Shown in pieces: positions 35,471-43,633 of a stretch of DNA of 64,000 bases. The stretch is from Gulosibacter chungangensis (GTDB lineage: Bacteria > Actinomycetota > Actinomycetes > Actinomycetales > Microbacteriaceae). The notes beneath the pieces were generated by a model that was given only the letters and a program-made list of their open reading frames with translations, searched no databases and was not told the DNA's origin. The stretch spans positions 124,001-188,000 of the forward strand of contig NZ_WBKB01000003.1 in assembly GCF_008831155.1 (NCBI RefSeq), read 5' to 3'. The stretch's first letter is position 1, and each line of letters begins with the position of its first letter. The position numbers were made by a program, and so were the translations under genes.

Positions 35471-35887
35471 ACTGAGAAGGTGCGCGACGGAATTTTACGG
35501 GCCCCTCCTGCACACATTTTGAGTTATTTCAGTCCCGGTGTTGTAGTACTTATATCACGACAAGCGGCTCCGTCGGCGTTGGCGAAAAACGAGGGTAAAT
35601 ACTTGGACAGCTCGTTCGGCATCATCAACAGGATCAGTCAGATGTCTTTCCCTGCTGCGTAAAGATGATTTGTGGAAACACAAAACTGGAACCGGAACAG
35701 AAGAGTGCCATAAGCCGCTATCTCTCACTGCCAGTTACTCTTTAAGACTTTACTAAAGTACCGGTCTCCAGATATTTCATACTCACGGAGAGTGATGATT
35801 TGAGAACTCTTGACCCGCGCTATGGTTTCCCCTTCAAACCTTGTCCGGCTTCCTTCCCAGCCAACTCATGGAAAGTAACTTCGGTTC
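35471..35887. other. AT-richer stretch without a convincing gene
   Basis: About 417 bases of visibly lower GC than the surroundings. No open frame with a recognisable protein, no tRNA and no clear repeat is seen; short frames (for example 35480-35662) have no family features. It fits decayed DNA inside the mobile region. Confidence 0.5.
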
Positions 35888-36286
35888 GTGGTCGAGCGGA
35901 CATGCACCAATAGCATTGGGATCCTCACCGAGATCGATGCTTGCATCGCGCTTCTGGATATGCTCGGGCAGCGGGGCAATGTGATCATGCACTCACCTCG
36001 GTACCGTTGGGATACTTCGCCGGGCGGCAACACCGATTCCTTGTTTTTTGACAAATTGCAGCGGCAGATCCGAGGGCCCATCGGTAAGGGCAAGTCACTA
36101 GTGATCACAATGTGCTCTTTGAACGCGCTAACTATACGAAATGCCAGCGCCCACTTTCGCCAGCACAGGCCCAATGGGGCTTCTGGGTGCTCGCGCATCT
36201 TGCGGAGTGACGCGCCAATCTCGGATATTGCAGGGGCAGCGCCCCGCCCTTCAGGGCGCGGGGCGCTGCCCCTGCAGGTGAGTTAA
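35888..36286 (+). other. open frame of doubtful coding value
   Basis: A 132-codon frame (VERTCTNSIGILTEIDACIALLDML... KLQRQIRGPIGKGKSLVITM) without a ribosome site. Its last 19 codons run through the terminator hairpin of the convergent hsp20 gene, so at least the 3' end is not coding. It could be a fragment of a mobile-element gene; I recognise no family. Confidence 0.25.
36229..36276 (-). terminator. hairpin after the hsp20 genes
   Basis: Two 19-bp perfect arms (TGCAGGGGCAGCGCCCCGC and its complement) around a 10-base loop, beginning 7 bases past the stop of the downstream hsp20 gene. Confidence 0.8.
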
Positions 36287-36738
36287 GAGCCCTTGATGGC
36301 GATGCGCTTCGGCTTTGCCGTCTCGATTTTTGGAACCGTGACAGTCAGCACTCCGTCGCTCAGTGCAGCCTCCACCTTGTCGGCGTCCACTGCGTCGGGA
36401 AGCTGCACCCGGTAACGGAACTGGCCGACTCGACGGGTGCGATGGCGCATCAGACCTTCCCGTTCCTTCTCCTTGAGTTCGCCAGAGACGCTGAGAAGGT
36501 TGCCATGCAGTTCGATATCGATATCCTTCTGCTTCACCCCGGGAAGATCAACCTCCACCAGGTAAGCGTCTTCCGTTTCCGAAAGGTCAGCCAGCGGCGA
36601 CCACCCAGCAGCGGTCTCGTCGAGTTGCCCGAAGGTCGAGTTCATCAACTGCCCCATTTGTGAGTACAGGTTCTCGAACTCCCGAAACGGGTTCCAACGG
36701 TCTACAGCGTCACTTGTTCGAAGTACGGGCAGTGCCAT
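36283..36738 (-). CDS. small heat-shock protein (Hsp20)
   Basis: A 151-residue alpha-crystallin-domain chaperone that holds unfolding proteins without ATP. The domain spans residues ~42-145: LADLSETEDAYLVEVDLPGVKQKDIDIELHGNLLSVSGEL...RRVGQFRYRVQLPDAVDADKVEAALSDGVLTVTVPK. The N-terminal arm (WNPFREFENLYSQMGQLMNSTF) is typical. Ribosome site GGAGG is 8 bases before the ATG. It is 42 bases downstream of a second hsp20 gene and shares its promoter. Confidence 0.93.
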   Translation of the reverse strand: MALPVLRTSDAVDRWNPFREFENLYSQMGQLMNSTFGQLDETAAGWSPLADLSETEDAYLVEVDLPGVKQKDIDIELHGNLLSVSGELKEKEREGLMRHRTRRVGQFRYRVQLPDAVDADKVEAALSDGVLTVTVPKIETAKPKRIAIKGS

Positions 36739-36780
36739 GTGTTTTTCCTCCGTTCTTGTCGTTGGTGTCAGTTCTACTGG

Positions 36781-37209
36781 CTATGAGGCGATAGCCTTGC
36801 GCGATCCATCCTTGCCAACCTCGATCTTGCGAGGCTTCGCGGCTTCGGCGACCGGGATTTCGAGCGTCAGTACACCTTCATCGAGGTTGGCCTCGATGCG
36901 CTCGGTATCGAGATTGTCCCCAAGCACGAGCTGCCGGGTAAAGAACCCTCGCGGGCGCTCGGAAGAGAGACGCTCGACATCCTCATCCAACGCCGGTCGC
37001 TCCGCCTTGATAGTGACGACGTTGCGTTCGACATCTAGCTCGATGCTGTCCTGTTTGACGCCGGGAAGATCGAACTCGACATAAAATTTGTCACCCTTCC
37101 GCCACGCATCCATCGGCATTACTGTCGGCTGCTCCGGCGTGCCTGGCCCATTAAAGACTCGCTGGGCCAGCCGATCAAACTCACGGAACGGATCGGTACG
37201 CAGGTACAT
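36781..37209 (-). CDS. small heat-shock protein (Hsp20)
   Basis: A 142-residue paralogue of the next gene: [18 protein letters not shown], then [79 protein letters not shown] lies just before the ATG. It is the promoter-proximal gene of the pair and diverges from the HspR-like regulator, with tandem TATATCA motifs between them. Two different hsp20 copies plus their own regulator form a self-contained heat-response cassette. Confidence 0.93.
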   Translation of the reverse strand: MYLRTDPFREFDRLAQRVFNGPGTPEQPTVMPMDAWRKGDKFYVEFDLPGVKQDSIELDVERNVVTIKAERPALDEDVERLSSERPRGFFTRQLVLGDNLDTERIEANLDEGVLTLEIPVAEAAKPRKIEVGKDGSRKAIAS

Positions 37210-37249
37210 GGTTCTCTCCTTTCACATTCGTCACGATCGCTTGAAGATC

Positions 37250-37279
37250 TATATCAAACGATGTAGATTTCTTATATCA
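37250..37279. promoter_or_regulatory. direct repeats in the hsp20/hspR divergent promoter
   Basis: TATATCA occurs at 37250-37256 and 37273-37279, 23 bases apart (about two helical turns), in the AT-rich gap between the hsp20 pair and the MerR/HspR-like gene. It is not the classic HAIR palindrome (CTTGAGT-N7-ACTCAAG), so the operator assignment rests on position. Confidence 0.4.
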
Positions 37280-37310
37280 TAATTAGCAAATCAACGCAAA
37301 CAAATGGAGA

Positions 37311-37598
37311 ATGATGAGTGAATCAACGAGCACCCACTACGGCAAGCCCGTATACACGATCTCTGTCGCGGCAGAGATGCTGGGTATCGGCGCGCAGACG
37401 CTTCGCATGTATGAGAGCCGTGGTCTGATCGAGCCAGCCCGAACCTCGGGCGGAACTCGCCGGTACAGCGACGGAGACCTCGAGCGAGTGGGCAGGGTGA
37501 TGGCATTGCTCAACGCTGGCCTGAATCTTGCCGGTACTGCGATGGTGCTTGAGCTTCAAGATGAGAACGAACGATTGAAAGTCCAAAGGAGGAGATAA
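37311..37598 (+). CDS. MerR/HspR-family heat-shock regulator
   Basis: A 95-residue (or 94, second ATG 37314) winged-helix repressor: VYTISVAAEMLGIGAQTLRMYESRGLIEPARTSGGTRRYSDGDLERVGRVMALLNAGLNLAGTAMVLEL. The ISVAAE...AQTLR.YE...RTSGGTRRYS pattern is that of HspR rather than metal-responsive MerR, and no effector Cys is present. It lies divergent from the hsp20 genes and likely represses them. GGAG precedes the starts. Two more genes follow within 2 bases and with overlap. Confidence 0.9.
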   Translation: MMSESTSTHYGKPVYTISVAAEMLGIGAQTLRMYESRGLIEPARTSGGTRRYSDGDLERVGRVMALLNAGLNLAGTAMVLELQDENERLKVQRRR

Positions 37599-37600
37599 GG

Positions 37601-37798
37601 ATGCCAACCGAAAGGCGCAGTGTGAGCAGTGAGATACCGGAAAGTGATCTGGCTGATCAGTCAACTCCGATAGACCCGATTGACACGGATCAGTCGTTTG
37701 AAGGTAGCCAAGTCGTTCCAGCCTTGGTCAACGAGGCCGACTGGGTTGACCAGCAGATACCGGTGCCGATCGATGATGCTGAACGGGTGGAGCTATGA
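37601..37798 (+). CDS. small acidic protein of unknown function
   Basis: 65 residues, strongly acidic and Ser/Pro-containing, without predicted membrane segments or family motifs. AGGAGATAAGG precedes the ATG, and the stop overlaps the next gene (ATGA), so expression is coupled to the HspR-like and GNAT genes. Probably disordered. Confidence 0.6.
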   Translation: MPTERRSVSSEIPESDLADQSTPIDPIDTDQSFEGSQVVPALVNEADWVDQQIPVPIDDAERVEL

Positions 37799-38274
37799 CG
37801 AATTTCCGAATCGAGGAACTTTCCCCCAAGACAATCCTCGCGGTCAATAAAATGTCGCTGAAGCCGGGCCAGGAGGAGTTTCTTGCCCCGGTGAGCTACG
37901 GGCTTGCCAGCGCCGTTGTTGATCCGAGAACGTTCTGGCAGCGCGCCGTCCTTGAAGGGGACAGAGTCGTGGCCTTTATTAGCGCCAACTTTGATCCCGA
38001 AGCAGTGCGAGAAGAGTTCCGCTCTGTACTGTGGCGAATCAACGTCGAGGCTGACGAGCAAGATCGTGGGATCGGACGGTTCGCAATCGAGCAAATGCTT
38101 GATGAGGCCCACCGCCGCGGCTTCGACTACGTGAATGTCATGTATGAACCTGGAGAAACCGGGCCAGAGCCCTTCTTCCAGGCAATGGGCTTCGAACCCA
38201 TCGGTGAAACGGAATACGGCGAGGTCATCGCTCAAGCCCGACTCACCCCATACCAGCCCCAGCGCATTCTATGA
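37795..38274 (+). CDS. GNAT-family N-acetyltransferase
   Basis: A 159-residue protein with the GNAT core: VVAFISANFD...LWRINVEADEQDRGIGRFAIEQMLDEAHRRGFDYVNVMYEPGETGPEPFFQAMGFEPIGE. Motif A is QDRGIGRFA (acetyl-CoA pyrophosphate loop), and FFQAMGFEPIGE is the usual C-terminal strand. The substrate is unknown; presence in a heat-stress operon suggests damaged metabolites, proteins or polyamines. The start overlaps the preceding stop by 4 bases. Confidence 0.85.
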   Translation: MTNFRIEELSPKTILAVNKMSLKPGQEEFLAPVSYGLASAVVDPRTFWQRAVLEGDRVVAFISANFDPEAVREEFRSVLWRINVEADEQDRGIGRFAIEQMLDEAHRRGFDYVNVMYEPGETGPEPFFQAMGFEPIGETEYGEVIAQARLTPYQPQRIL

Positions 38275-38285
38275 AAGGAGACACC

Positions 38286-38522
38286 ATGACAAACCTGCCC
38301 ACCTTCAACACCCGCACGCGAACTCCTCGCACGCTATGACACCTATGCTGACGCGCAGGCGGCGGTCGATCAGCTCTCCGACGCAGAGTTCCCCGTAGAA
38401 GAGATCTCGATCATCGGCTGGAACGTGCGCATTGAGGAGCAGGTGACTGGGCGTATCACGCTGGCCCGCGCAGCCGGCTTCGGCGCAGCCTCGGGTGCAT
38501 GGTTCGGTTTACTCATCGGCCT
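38286..38522 (+). pseudogene. general stress protein 17M-like, frameshifted and cut by an IS element
   Basis: A good start (GAAAGGAG 5 bases before ATG 38286) opens a frame that stops after 17 codons, but the +1 frame from about 38320 encodes the family signature ELLARYDTYADAQAAVDQLSD, VEEISIIGWNVR and RAAGFGAASGAWFGLLIGL. The end falls at the IS3 element at 38523, removing roughly the second half. It was the last gene of the HspR-GNAT operon. Confidence 0.8.
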
Positions 38523-38564
38523 TGTCAAGCCCCGGGTTTGGTAGAGGGTTGTTTTGTTGGTTTT

Positions 38565-39500
38565 CTAGGCGGCTAGGGCCATTGGTTGGTGGAGGTCGTG
38601 GGCCTCGGCCGGGGTCAAGTAATCGATCCCGGAGTGCAGGCGCCGCTGGTTGTACCAGCCCACCCATTCCGATGTCGCGGCCATGACCTCGATCAGCCCG
38701 CCCCAGTCGTTGCGATCGATTAGCTCGGCTTTGAACACGGAATTCAGGGCCTCGGCCATCGCGTTATCGTAGGAATCACCCTTCGACCCGACTGACGCGA
38801 CGACCTCGTTCTGCTCAAGCGCTTCGGCATAGCGAACAGCACGATACTGTACCCCGCGGTCTGAGTGATGTACGAGCCCGGTGACGGACTCTCCCGCGCG
38901 CAGACGGGCCGCTAAGGCCATGTTCAACGCGTCACCCGCGAGAGACGCTCGCAGATGGTTCGTGACTTGCCAACCCACGATCTCCCGCGTGCAGGTATCC
39001 AGAATAAACGCGGCATACACCCAGCCGACGACGGTCCGAATATAGGTGATATCCGCGACCCAGAGCTGGTTCGACGCTTCTGCCTGGAAGTCGCGATCGA
39101 CCAAGTCAGAAGGGCACTCCTCAGCAGCGGCAGACTTCGTCGAAGGCCGCTTCCCTTTGCCTCGAACCCCGTGAATCCCGAGTTCGCCCATGAGGCGTTC
39201 CACGGTGCAGCGCGCGACGTGCTCGATTCCGGGTTCCCGGTTCACGGCCCGCCACAATTTGCGTACTCCGTAGCAGGAATAGTTCTCTTCCCAGACCCGT
39301 AGCAGCAGCACTTTCAGTTTGGCGTCGCGCTGTTTCCGGGCGCTATCGGGGCGTTTTTTGAATGCGTAATACGAGCTGACAGCAATGCGTGCGGGCGTGC
39401 CATGTAATGCGCGCACGATTGGCTCGACGCCATACTCGTCACGGTAGTCGTCAATGAACTGGACGACTACCTCGATGGGCGGTCGAGCTCCGCGATGCTC
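38565..39500 (-). CDS. IS3-family transposase OrfB
   Basis: The DDE integrase domain is complete: QLWVADITYIRT (Asp), LVHHSDRGVQY (Asp) and SVGSKGDSYDNAMAEALNSVFKAELI (Glu), followed by GWYNQRRLHSGIDYLTPAEA. The frame is open from 39500 (RPPIEVVVQFIDDYRDEYGVEPIVRALHG), but no good start codon precedes GTG 39416, which alone would give 283 residues. The natural product would be an OrfAB fusion. Confidence 0.85.
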   Translation of the reverse strand, partial: EHRGARPPIEVVVQFIDDYRDEYGVEPIVRALHGTPARIAVSSYYAFKKRPDSARKQRDAKLKVLLLRVWEENYSCYGVRKLWRAVNREPGIEHVARCTVERLMGELGIHGVRGKGKRPSTKSAAAEECPSDLVDRDFQAEASNQLWVADITYIRTVVGWVYAAFILDTCTREIVGWQVTNHLRASLAGDALNMALAARLRAGESVTGLVHHSDRGVQYRAVRYAEALEQNEVVASVGSKGDSYDNAMAEALNSVFKAELIDRNDWGGLIEVMAATSEWVGWYNQRRLHSGIDYLTPAEAHDLHQPMALAA

Positions 39501-39505
39501 CTATG

Positions 39506-39769
39506 TCAAGCTGCGATCACGAGATCGTGGTCGGCCAGCTCTGCCCGTAGTCGTCGGTTCTCGGCCTCGAGGTCCACAGGCTTGACAGGGGTGTTGGCGG
39601 CTTTGGATCGTTTATATGCCGCGACCCAGCCACGCAGGGTTTCGCTGTTCAGTCCGAGTTCTTCCGCGATGCGCTGGTTCGCGCCATGCGCGGTTTCCGG
39701 GTCGGATTGGGCGTGGAGCACGAGCTCTACGGCTCTGGATTTCAACTCTTTCGAGTACTTCGCTGGCAT
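39506..39769 (-). CDS. IS3-family OrfA, probably prematurely stopped
   Basis: 87 residues with the OrfA helix-turn-helix (PAKYSKELKSRAVELVLHAQSDPETAHGANQRIAEELGLNSETLRGWVAAY) and leucine-zipper start. After TGA (39506) the same frame continues with HRSIAELDRPSR, the usual OrfA C-terminus, showing that the stop is a later mutation. Confidence 0.8.
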   Translation of the reverse strand: MPAKYSKELKSRAVELVLHAQSDPETAHGANQRIAEELGLNSETLRGWVAAYKRSKAANTPVKPVDLEAENRRLRAELADHDLVIAA

Positions 39770-39825
39770 GAGTAGGAATCTCCTTCACTGTGGTTCCTAC
39801 CCTCTATCAAACACGGGACATCCCA

Positions 39826-40234
39826 TCTCGTCGATGCCCTCAGCCTGGATCAGTTGAAGAAGTTCCAGACCAGACTGCGGGCAGAACTTGACGGGATCGA
39901 AGCCCAAATCGCTGAACACCACAACGACTATCAAGGAGCCCGCGCCCTCATCGACGGAGCCCTCGACCTCGCACGCGACTTCGCTGCCGTGTATTAACGC
40001 TGTGACGAGCAGAACAAGCGCCTCGCCGACCAGACGTTCTTCACCCGCATCTACTTGAACGAGGACGACACCCTCACCGCCGACACTGCAGTACCGTTTG
40101 AGAGCATCCTCGATGAGGCCACCAAGCAGCAGGCCATCGCCTGGGCCGACCAGCACACCAACAGCAACAAGAATAGCGATGCTGTAACCCAGAACCTGTT
40201 TCCTCAGGCGTGGGTTACAACATCGCTCATTGAG
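39826..40234 (+). pseudogene. serine recombinase (phage-type integrase) C-terminal remnant next to tRNA-Leu
   Basis: The frame reads LVDALSLDQLKKFQTRLRAELDGIEAQI, then TAA at 39995-39997 in the place of a Glu codon (AAVY-stop-RCDEQNKRLADQTFFTRIYLNEDD), and continues through the tRNA gene as LIECGRGDLNPHAVKH. The coiled-coil end and FFTRIYLNEDD match large serine recombinases, whose reading frames often run into the tRNA used as attachment site. The catalytic N-terminal part is missing, cut by the IS3 element. Confidence 0.75.
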
Positions 40235-40316
40235 TGCGGGCGGGGGGACTTGAACCCCCACGCCGTGAAGCACAGGAACCTAAATCCTGCGTGTCTACCA
40301 ATTCCACCACGCCCGC
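40235..40316 (-). tRNA. tRNA-Leu, anticodon UAG
   Basis: 82 nt on the minus strand: acceptor GCGGGCG/CGCCCGC with A discriminator, D-arm GUGGAAUUGGUAGACAC, anticodon stem CAGGA/UCCUG with loop UUUAGGU (anticodon UAG, 40280-40282), a 13-base long variable arm, and T-arm GGGGG-UUCAAGU-CCCCC. The long variable arm and anticodon fix leucine. No CCA is encoded. The 3' end faces the decayed recombinase and is the probable attachment site of the island. Confidence 0.95.
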
Positions 40317-40457
40317 GCAGCGATCAGTCTAATCGCATTTGCGAAGGCTCGTGACCACCCGAGCGAGGCACAGCGAATTTGACGTGAAATCGCGCCCAAG
40401 AATTCGTGCTGTGGATAACTTCGACCTGATTTTTGGAAATCGGTCATCATTCGTTGT

Positions 40458-41684
40458 GTGAGCCAAGCAGTAGCGAGTATTACGGCGCGAGTACGCGAGC
40501 GTGTGCAGCGTGATCGAATCGAACTTTCGGCGGGTGCCGAGGCCAACGCGATCGTGGAATCCGAGGTGCGCTCCTATGCGGAGCGAGCTCTCGTGAGTGA
40601 CCTTCCGCTGGTGCTTGATGAAGCCCAAACCACCGCTGAGGTGCTCGCGCAGGTTACCGGCTTTGGTGCGCTACAGCCGTTCCTCGATGACCCGGAAATC
40701 GAGGAGATCTGGGTCAACGCCCCGAGCCGGGTGTTTGTCGCTCGCAACGGTGTGCCGGAGCTCACCTCCACAGTGATCCCCGAGGCCGAACTGCGAGACC
40801 TGGTCGAGCGGATGTTGCTCTCCACCGGTCGGCGGCTCGATGTGAGTTCTCCCTTTGTGGACGCATCCCTACCGGATGGTTCCCGCTTGCACGTCGTAAT
40901 TCCGGATATTTCGCGCCGCTACCCGGCGATCAATATTCGTAAGTTCATGCGACGGATCCGGGACCTGACTGCGCTGGTAGAACGTGAGTCACTGACCTCG
41001 CAGGCAGCGAATTTTCTGCGCTGTGCCGTGCAGGCGGGCGCCAATGTGCTCGTCTCTGGCGCCACCCACACCGGCAAGACCACGATGGTGGGGGCGCTGC
41101 TCGGTTCGGCACCGGTGAGTGAACGAATCGTGACCGTGGAGGAGACGTTTGAGATCGACTTGGTGGCCCGCGATGTGGTCGCGATGCAATGCCGCCAGAC
41201 CTCGCTGGAAGGTACTGGTGAGATCACCCTGCGGCGACTTGTCAAAGAGGCTCTTCGAATGCGTCCCGACCGGCTTGTGGTCGGCGAAGTTCGGGAAGCC
41301 GAGGCGCTCGAGCTGCTGATCGCGCTGAACTCCGGTCTTCCCGGGATGTGCACGATCCATGCGAACTCCGCGCGGGATGCACTCGTCAAGCTAGCGACGC
41401 TGCCGCTACTTGCGGGGCGCAACATTGACTCGAGCTTCGTGGTTCCCACAATCGCTTCCACGATCGATCTCGTCGTCCACCTCGAACTGCTTCCGAACGG
41501 GCAGCGGCAGCTTCGCGAAATCCTTGCTCCCACGGGTGCGGTGCACGCCGGGGTGATCGAAGCATCCACCCTCTTCGAGCGGGAGCGAGGCCTGCTGGTC
41601 GCCACGGGTGTGAAGCCGCCTAGGTTGGATAAATTCGAACGTCGCGGGATTGACCCGATGCCGCACTTGGTGCCCGAATGGTAG
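40458..41684 (+). CDS. tadA: TadA/CpaF-type pilus assembly ATPase
   Basis: A 408-residue secretion ATPase with Walker A GATHTGKTT (a variant with His), an Asp box VTVEETFEIDL and Walker B-like LRMRPDRLVVGEVREAEAL, plus FLDDPEIEEIWVNAPSRVFV typical of the TadA N-terminus. It powers assembly of Flp/Tad-type pili. It starts a tad operon (tadA, tadB, tadC, pilin, three pseudopilin-like genes) of the reduced actinobacterial form without secretin. TadZ/CpaE and a prepilin peptidase are not present in the window. Confidence 0.92.
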   Translation: MSQAVASITARVRERVQRDRIELSAGAEANAIVESEVRSYAERALVSDLPLVLDEAQTTAEVLAQVTGFGALQPFLDDPEIEEIWVNAPSRVFVARNGVPELTSTVIPEAELRDLVERMLLSTGRRLDVSSPFVDASLPDGSRLHVVIPDISRRYPAINIRKFMRRIRDLTALVERESLTSQAANFLRCAVQAGANVLVSGATHTGKTTMVGALLGSAPVSERIVTVEETFEIDLVARDVVAMQCRQTSLEGTGEITLRRLVKEALRMRPDRLVVGEVREAEALELLIALNSGLPGMCTIHANSARDALVKLATLPLLAGRNIDSSFVVPTIASTIDLVVHLELLPNGQRQLREILAPTGAVHAGVIEASTLFERERGLLVATGVKPPRLDKFERRGIDPMPHLVPEW

Positions 41685-42553
41685 CGGCAATCGCGCTGGG
41701 ACTCCTCGCGGGTGGCGGCCTCACGCTCATCCTCACCGCCATCCTGCGACCTACGAGCAACCAACCCGAGCGAACCCCTCGAGAACCGGCAATGCTTCGC
41801 CGACTTCGCGAAGACCTCATACGTGCCGGTCTCGAACGAATCCCGGTGGGCGGGTTCCTCTTCCTCGCATTCGTGATTGCGCTCGTGGCTGGCGCTGCGG
41901 CCCTCCTCTTCACCGGCATCTTGGTGCTCGGGCTGATCGGTCTTGGCCTCGGATTCTGGGGTGTGCTTGGGCTGGTGCGTTGGCGCTCGCAACAGCGACG
42001 CAATGCGAATCGGGCGCATTGGCCGGATGTGGTTGACCACCTGATTGCCTCGGTGAGGTCAGGGCTTGGGTTGCCGGATGCGATCGAGCAGCTGGCGAAG
42101 AGCGGACCGGAACCGCTTCGGCAGGATTTCGCCCAATTTTCTCGGCAGTATCGCGCGACCGGTGCGTTCAATCTTGCCGTGGATGAAGCCAAAGAACGCA
42201 TCGCCGATCCGGTGGCAGACCGACTCTTTGAGACGCTCAGGATGGCGCGCGAGGTGGGCGGCACCGAACTAGTGCGCGTGCTGCGAGACTTCTCGACCTT
42301 CCTTCGCGAAGAGCAGGCAGTCCGTCACGAGGCAGAAGCCCGACAGGGATGGGTGCTCAATGCGGCGAGGCTCGGGGTAGTCGCACCGTGGGTGGTGCTG
42401 GTCATGCTTGCCACCCGGCCTGAGGCAGCCGCCGCATACAACACCGCCGGTGGCGTCACGGTGATCTTGATCGGGCTCGTCGTCTCGGTGATCGCCTATC
42501 GCCTCATGCTGGTGCTCGGGAAGCTGCGCGAAGAAGGACGGTGGTTCGCATGA
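41678..42553 (+). CDS. tadB: TadB-like pilus assembly membrane protein
   Basis: 291 residues, with two membrane segments at the N-terminus, a cytoplasmic T2SF domain (WPDVVDHLIASVRSGLGLPDAIEQLAKSGPEPL... GGTELVRVLRDFSTFLREEQAVRHEAEARQGW) and two C-terminal membrane segments. It overlaps tadA by 7 bases. TadB and TadC form the inner-membrane platform. Confidence 0.9.
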   Translation: MVAAIALGLLAGGGLTLILTAILRPTSNQPERTPREPAMLRRLREDLIRAGLERIPVGGFLFLAFVIALVAGAAALLFTGILVLGLIGLGLGFWGVLGLVRWRSQQRRNANRAHWPDVVDHLIASVRSGLGLPDAIEQLAKSGPEPLRQDFAQFSRQYRATGAFNLAVDEAKERIADPVADRLFETLRMAREVGGTELVRVLRDFSTFLREEQAVRHEAEARQGWVLNAARLGVVAPWVVLVMLATRPEAAAAYNTAGGVTVILIGLVVSVIAYRLMLVLGKLREEGRWFA

Positions 42554-43488
42554 GCGCATCGCTCGGTATCGCAGCCCTCCTCGGTGTCACCCTCGGGATC
42601 GGGCTGTGGACGCTTGTCGGCAGGATCCCCAGGCTCTCGCGCCTTCGCGTGATTGACCGGGTGGCTCCGCACGTTGCGGACATTTCCGAGGATGCCCGCA
42701 TCCACTTGCACCGCGGCACCATTGACCCACTGCCCGTGCTCGGCACCCTCGTGTCCCCAATCCTCTCGTGGCTGCGGACACTGCTGAGCGAAGTAGTCGG
42801 CGGTAACGAACTGGTCCGCGTGCGCCTACGCCAGTCCGGCAACCGCATGACGCTCGAACGCTTCCGTACCGAACAAGCCCTCTGGGCGCTACTCGGAGCA
42901 CTCCTTGGAGTGGTCGGTGCCGTGGGGCTCATGCGAGTGTCGGCACAGTATCTCCTCGCCGCCATCCTGCTCCCCGTGCTGTGTGCGGGAGCGGCCGTAG
43001 CCCTCCGGGACTTCGTACTGCGTCGGGCTGCTGAACGAAGAATCCGTCGAATCGCCAGCGAATACCCGACGGTCCTCGAGTTCTTGTCGCTTTCGCTTGC
43101 CGCGGGTGAGGGAATTGTGGATGCGCTGATTCGGCTCAGCAAGATGGGCCACAGCGAACTCTCCCAAGAGTTCGGCGGAGTCATCGTTCAAGTCCGTGCC
43201 GGGGTGCCCGTCGCCACCGCACTGCATGCCCTCGGCCGTGATCTCGCCTACACACCGTTGACGCGGACACTCGACCACATCGTCACATCCATGGAACGCG
43301 GAGCCCCACTGGTTGAGGTACTCCGGGCTCAGGCACAGGACGCGCGGGACCTCGCTAAGCGGGAGCTTCTTGAGGAGTCTGGAAAGTCCGAGATCCGCAT
43401 GATGATCCCGCTCGTGATGCTTCTGTTGCCAATCACAGTGCTCTTCGCCGTGTACCCCTCCTATTTCGTGCTCACCTCAACGTTCTAG
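42550..43488 (+). CDS. tadC: TadC-like pilus assembly membrane protein
   Basis: About 312 residues from ATG 42550 (ATGA overlap with tadB; GTG 42541 would add three). T2SF domain: RRIRRIASEYPTVLEFLSLSLAAGEGIVDALIRLSKMGHSELSQEFGGVIVQVRAGVPVATAL, TLDHIVTSMERGAPLVEVLRAQAQDARDLAKRELLEESGKSEIRMMIPLVMLLLPITVLFAVYPS. Typical TadC size and layout. Confidence 0.9.
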   Translation: MSASLGIAALLGVTLGIGLWTLVGRIPRLSRLRVIDRVAPHVADISEDARIHLHRGTIDPLPVLGTLVSPILSWLRTLLSEVVGGNELVRVRLRQSGNRMTLERFRTEQALWALLGALLGVVGAVGLMRVSAQYLLAAILLPVLCAGAAVALRDFVLRRAAERRIRRIASEYPTVLEFLSLSLAAGEGIVDALIRLSKMGHSELSQEFGGVIVQVRAGVPVATALHALGRDLAYTPLTRTLDHIVTSMERGAPLVEVLRAQAQDARDLAKRELLEESGKSEIRMMIPLVMLLLPITVLFAVYPSYFVLTSTF

Positions 43489-43548
43489 CCGGAATGAGCC
43501 GATCCCTCAGCACACCATCGCCCAAGCAATCGTGACACCACCTCAAAC

Positions 43549-43605
43549 ACACCTCGAACACCTGACACCTCGAACGACCGACACCTCGAAGACCAACACC
43601 TCGAA
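43549..43605 (+). repeat. tandem 15-16 bp repeat between tadC and the pilin gene
   Basis: ACACCTCGAA recurs at 43549, 43565, 43581 and 43596, with related shorter units around (ACCTCAAAC before, ACATCGAAC after at 43611). It lies in the gap before the pilin-like gene, whose ribosome site (GAAAGAG) follows, so it is a leader sequence, perhaps affecting expression. Confidence 0.75.
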
Positions 43606-43633
43606 CAATCGACATCGAACTGAAAGAGCCACT

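Larger units (their letters stand above)
38523..39825 (-). mobile_element. IS3-family element, degenerate
   Basis: Imperfect 22-bp terminal repeats: the left end reads TGTCAAGCCCCGGGTTTGGTAG and the complement of the right end TGGGATGTCCCGTGTTTGATAG, both ending in TG/CA as usual. The 3-base flanks differ (CCT left, TCT right), so no target duplication remains. It contains orfA and orfB on the minus strand. A TGA in orfA followed by a TAG in the orfB frame blocks the usual frameshift fusion. Confidence 0.8.

Noticed and set aside
36229-36276. Coding continuation of the 132-codon frame through this palindrome
   Set aside because: Perfect 19-bp arms placed right after hsp20 fit a terminator better than protein-coding sequence.
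43549-43605. Short regularly spaced repeats that could suggest a CRISPR
   Set aside because: Units are only 10 bases with 5-6-base spacers, and no cas genes are near; it is a simple tandem repeat.
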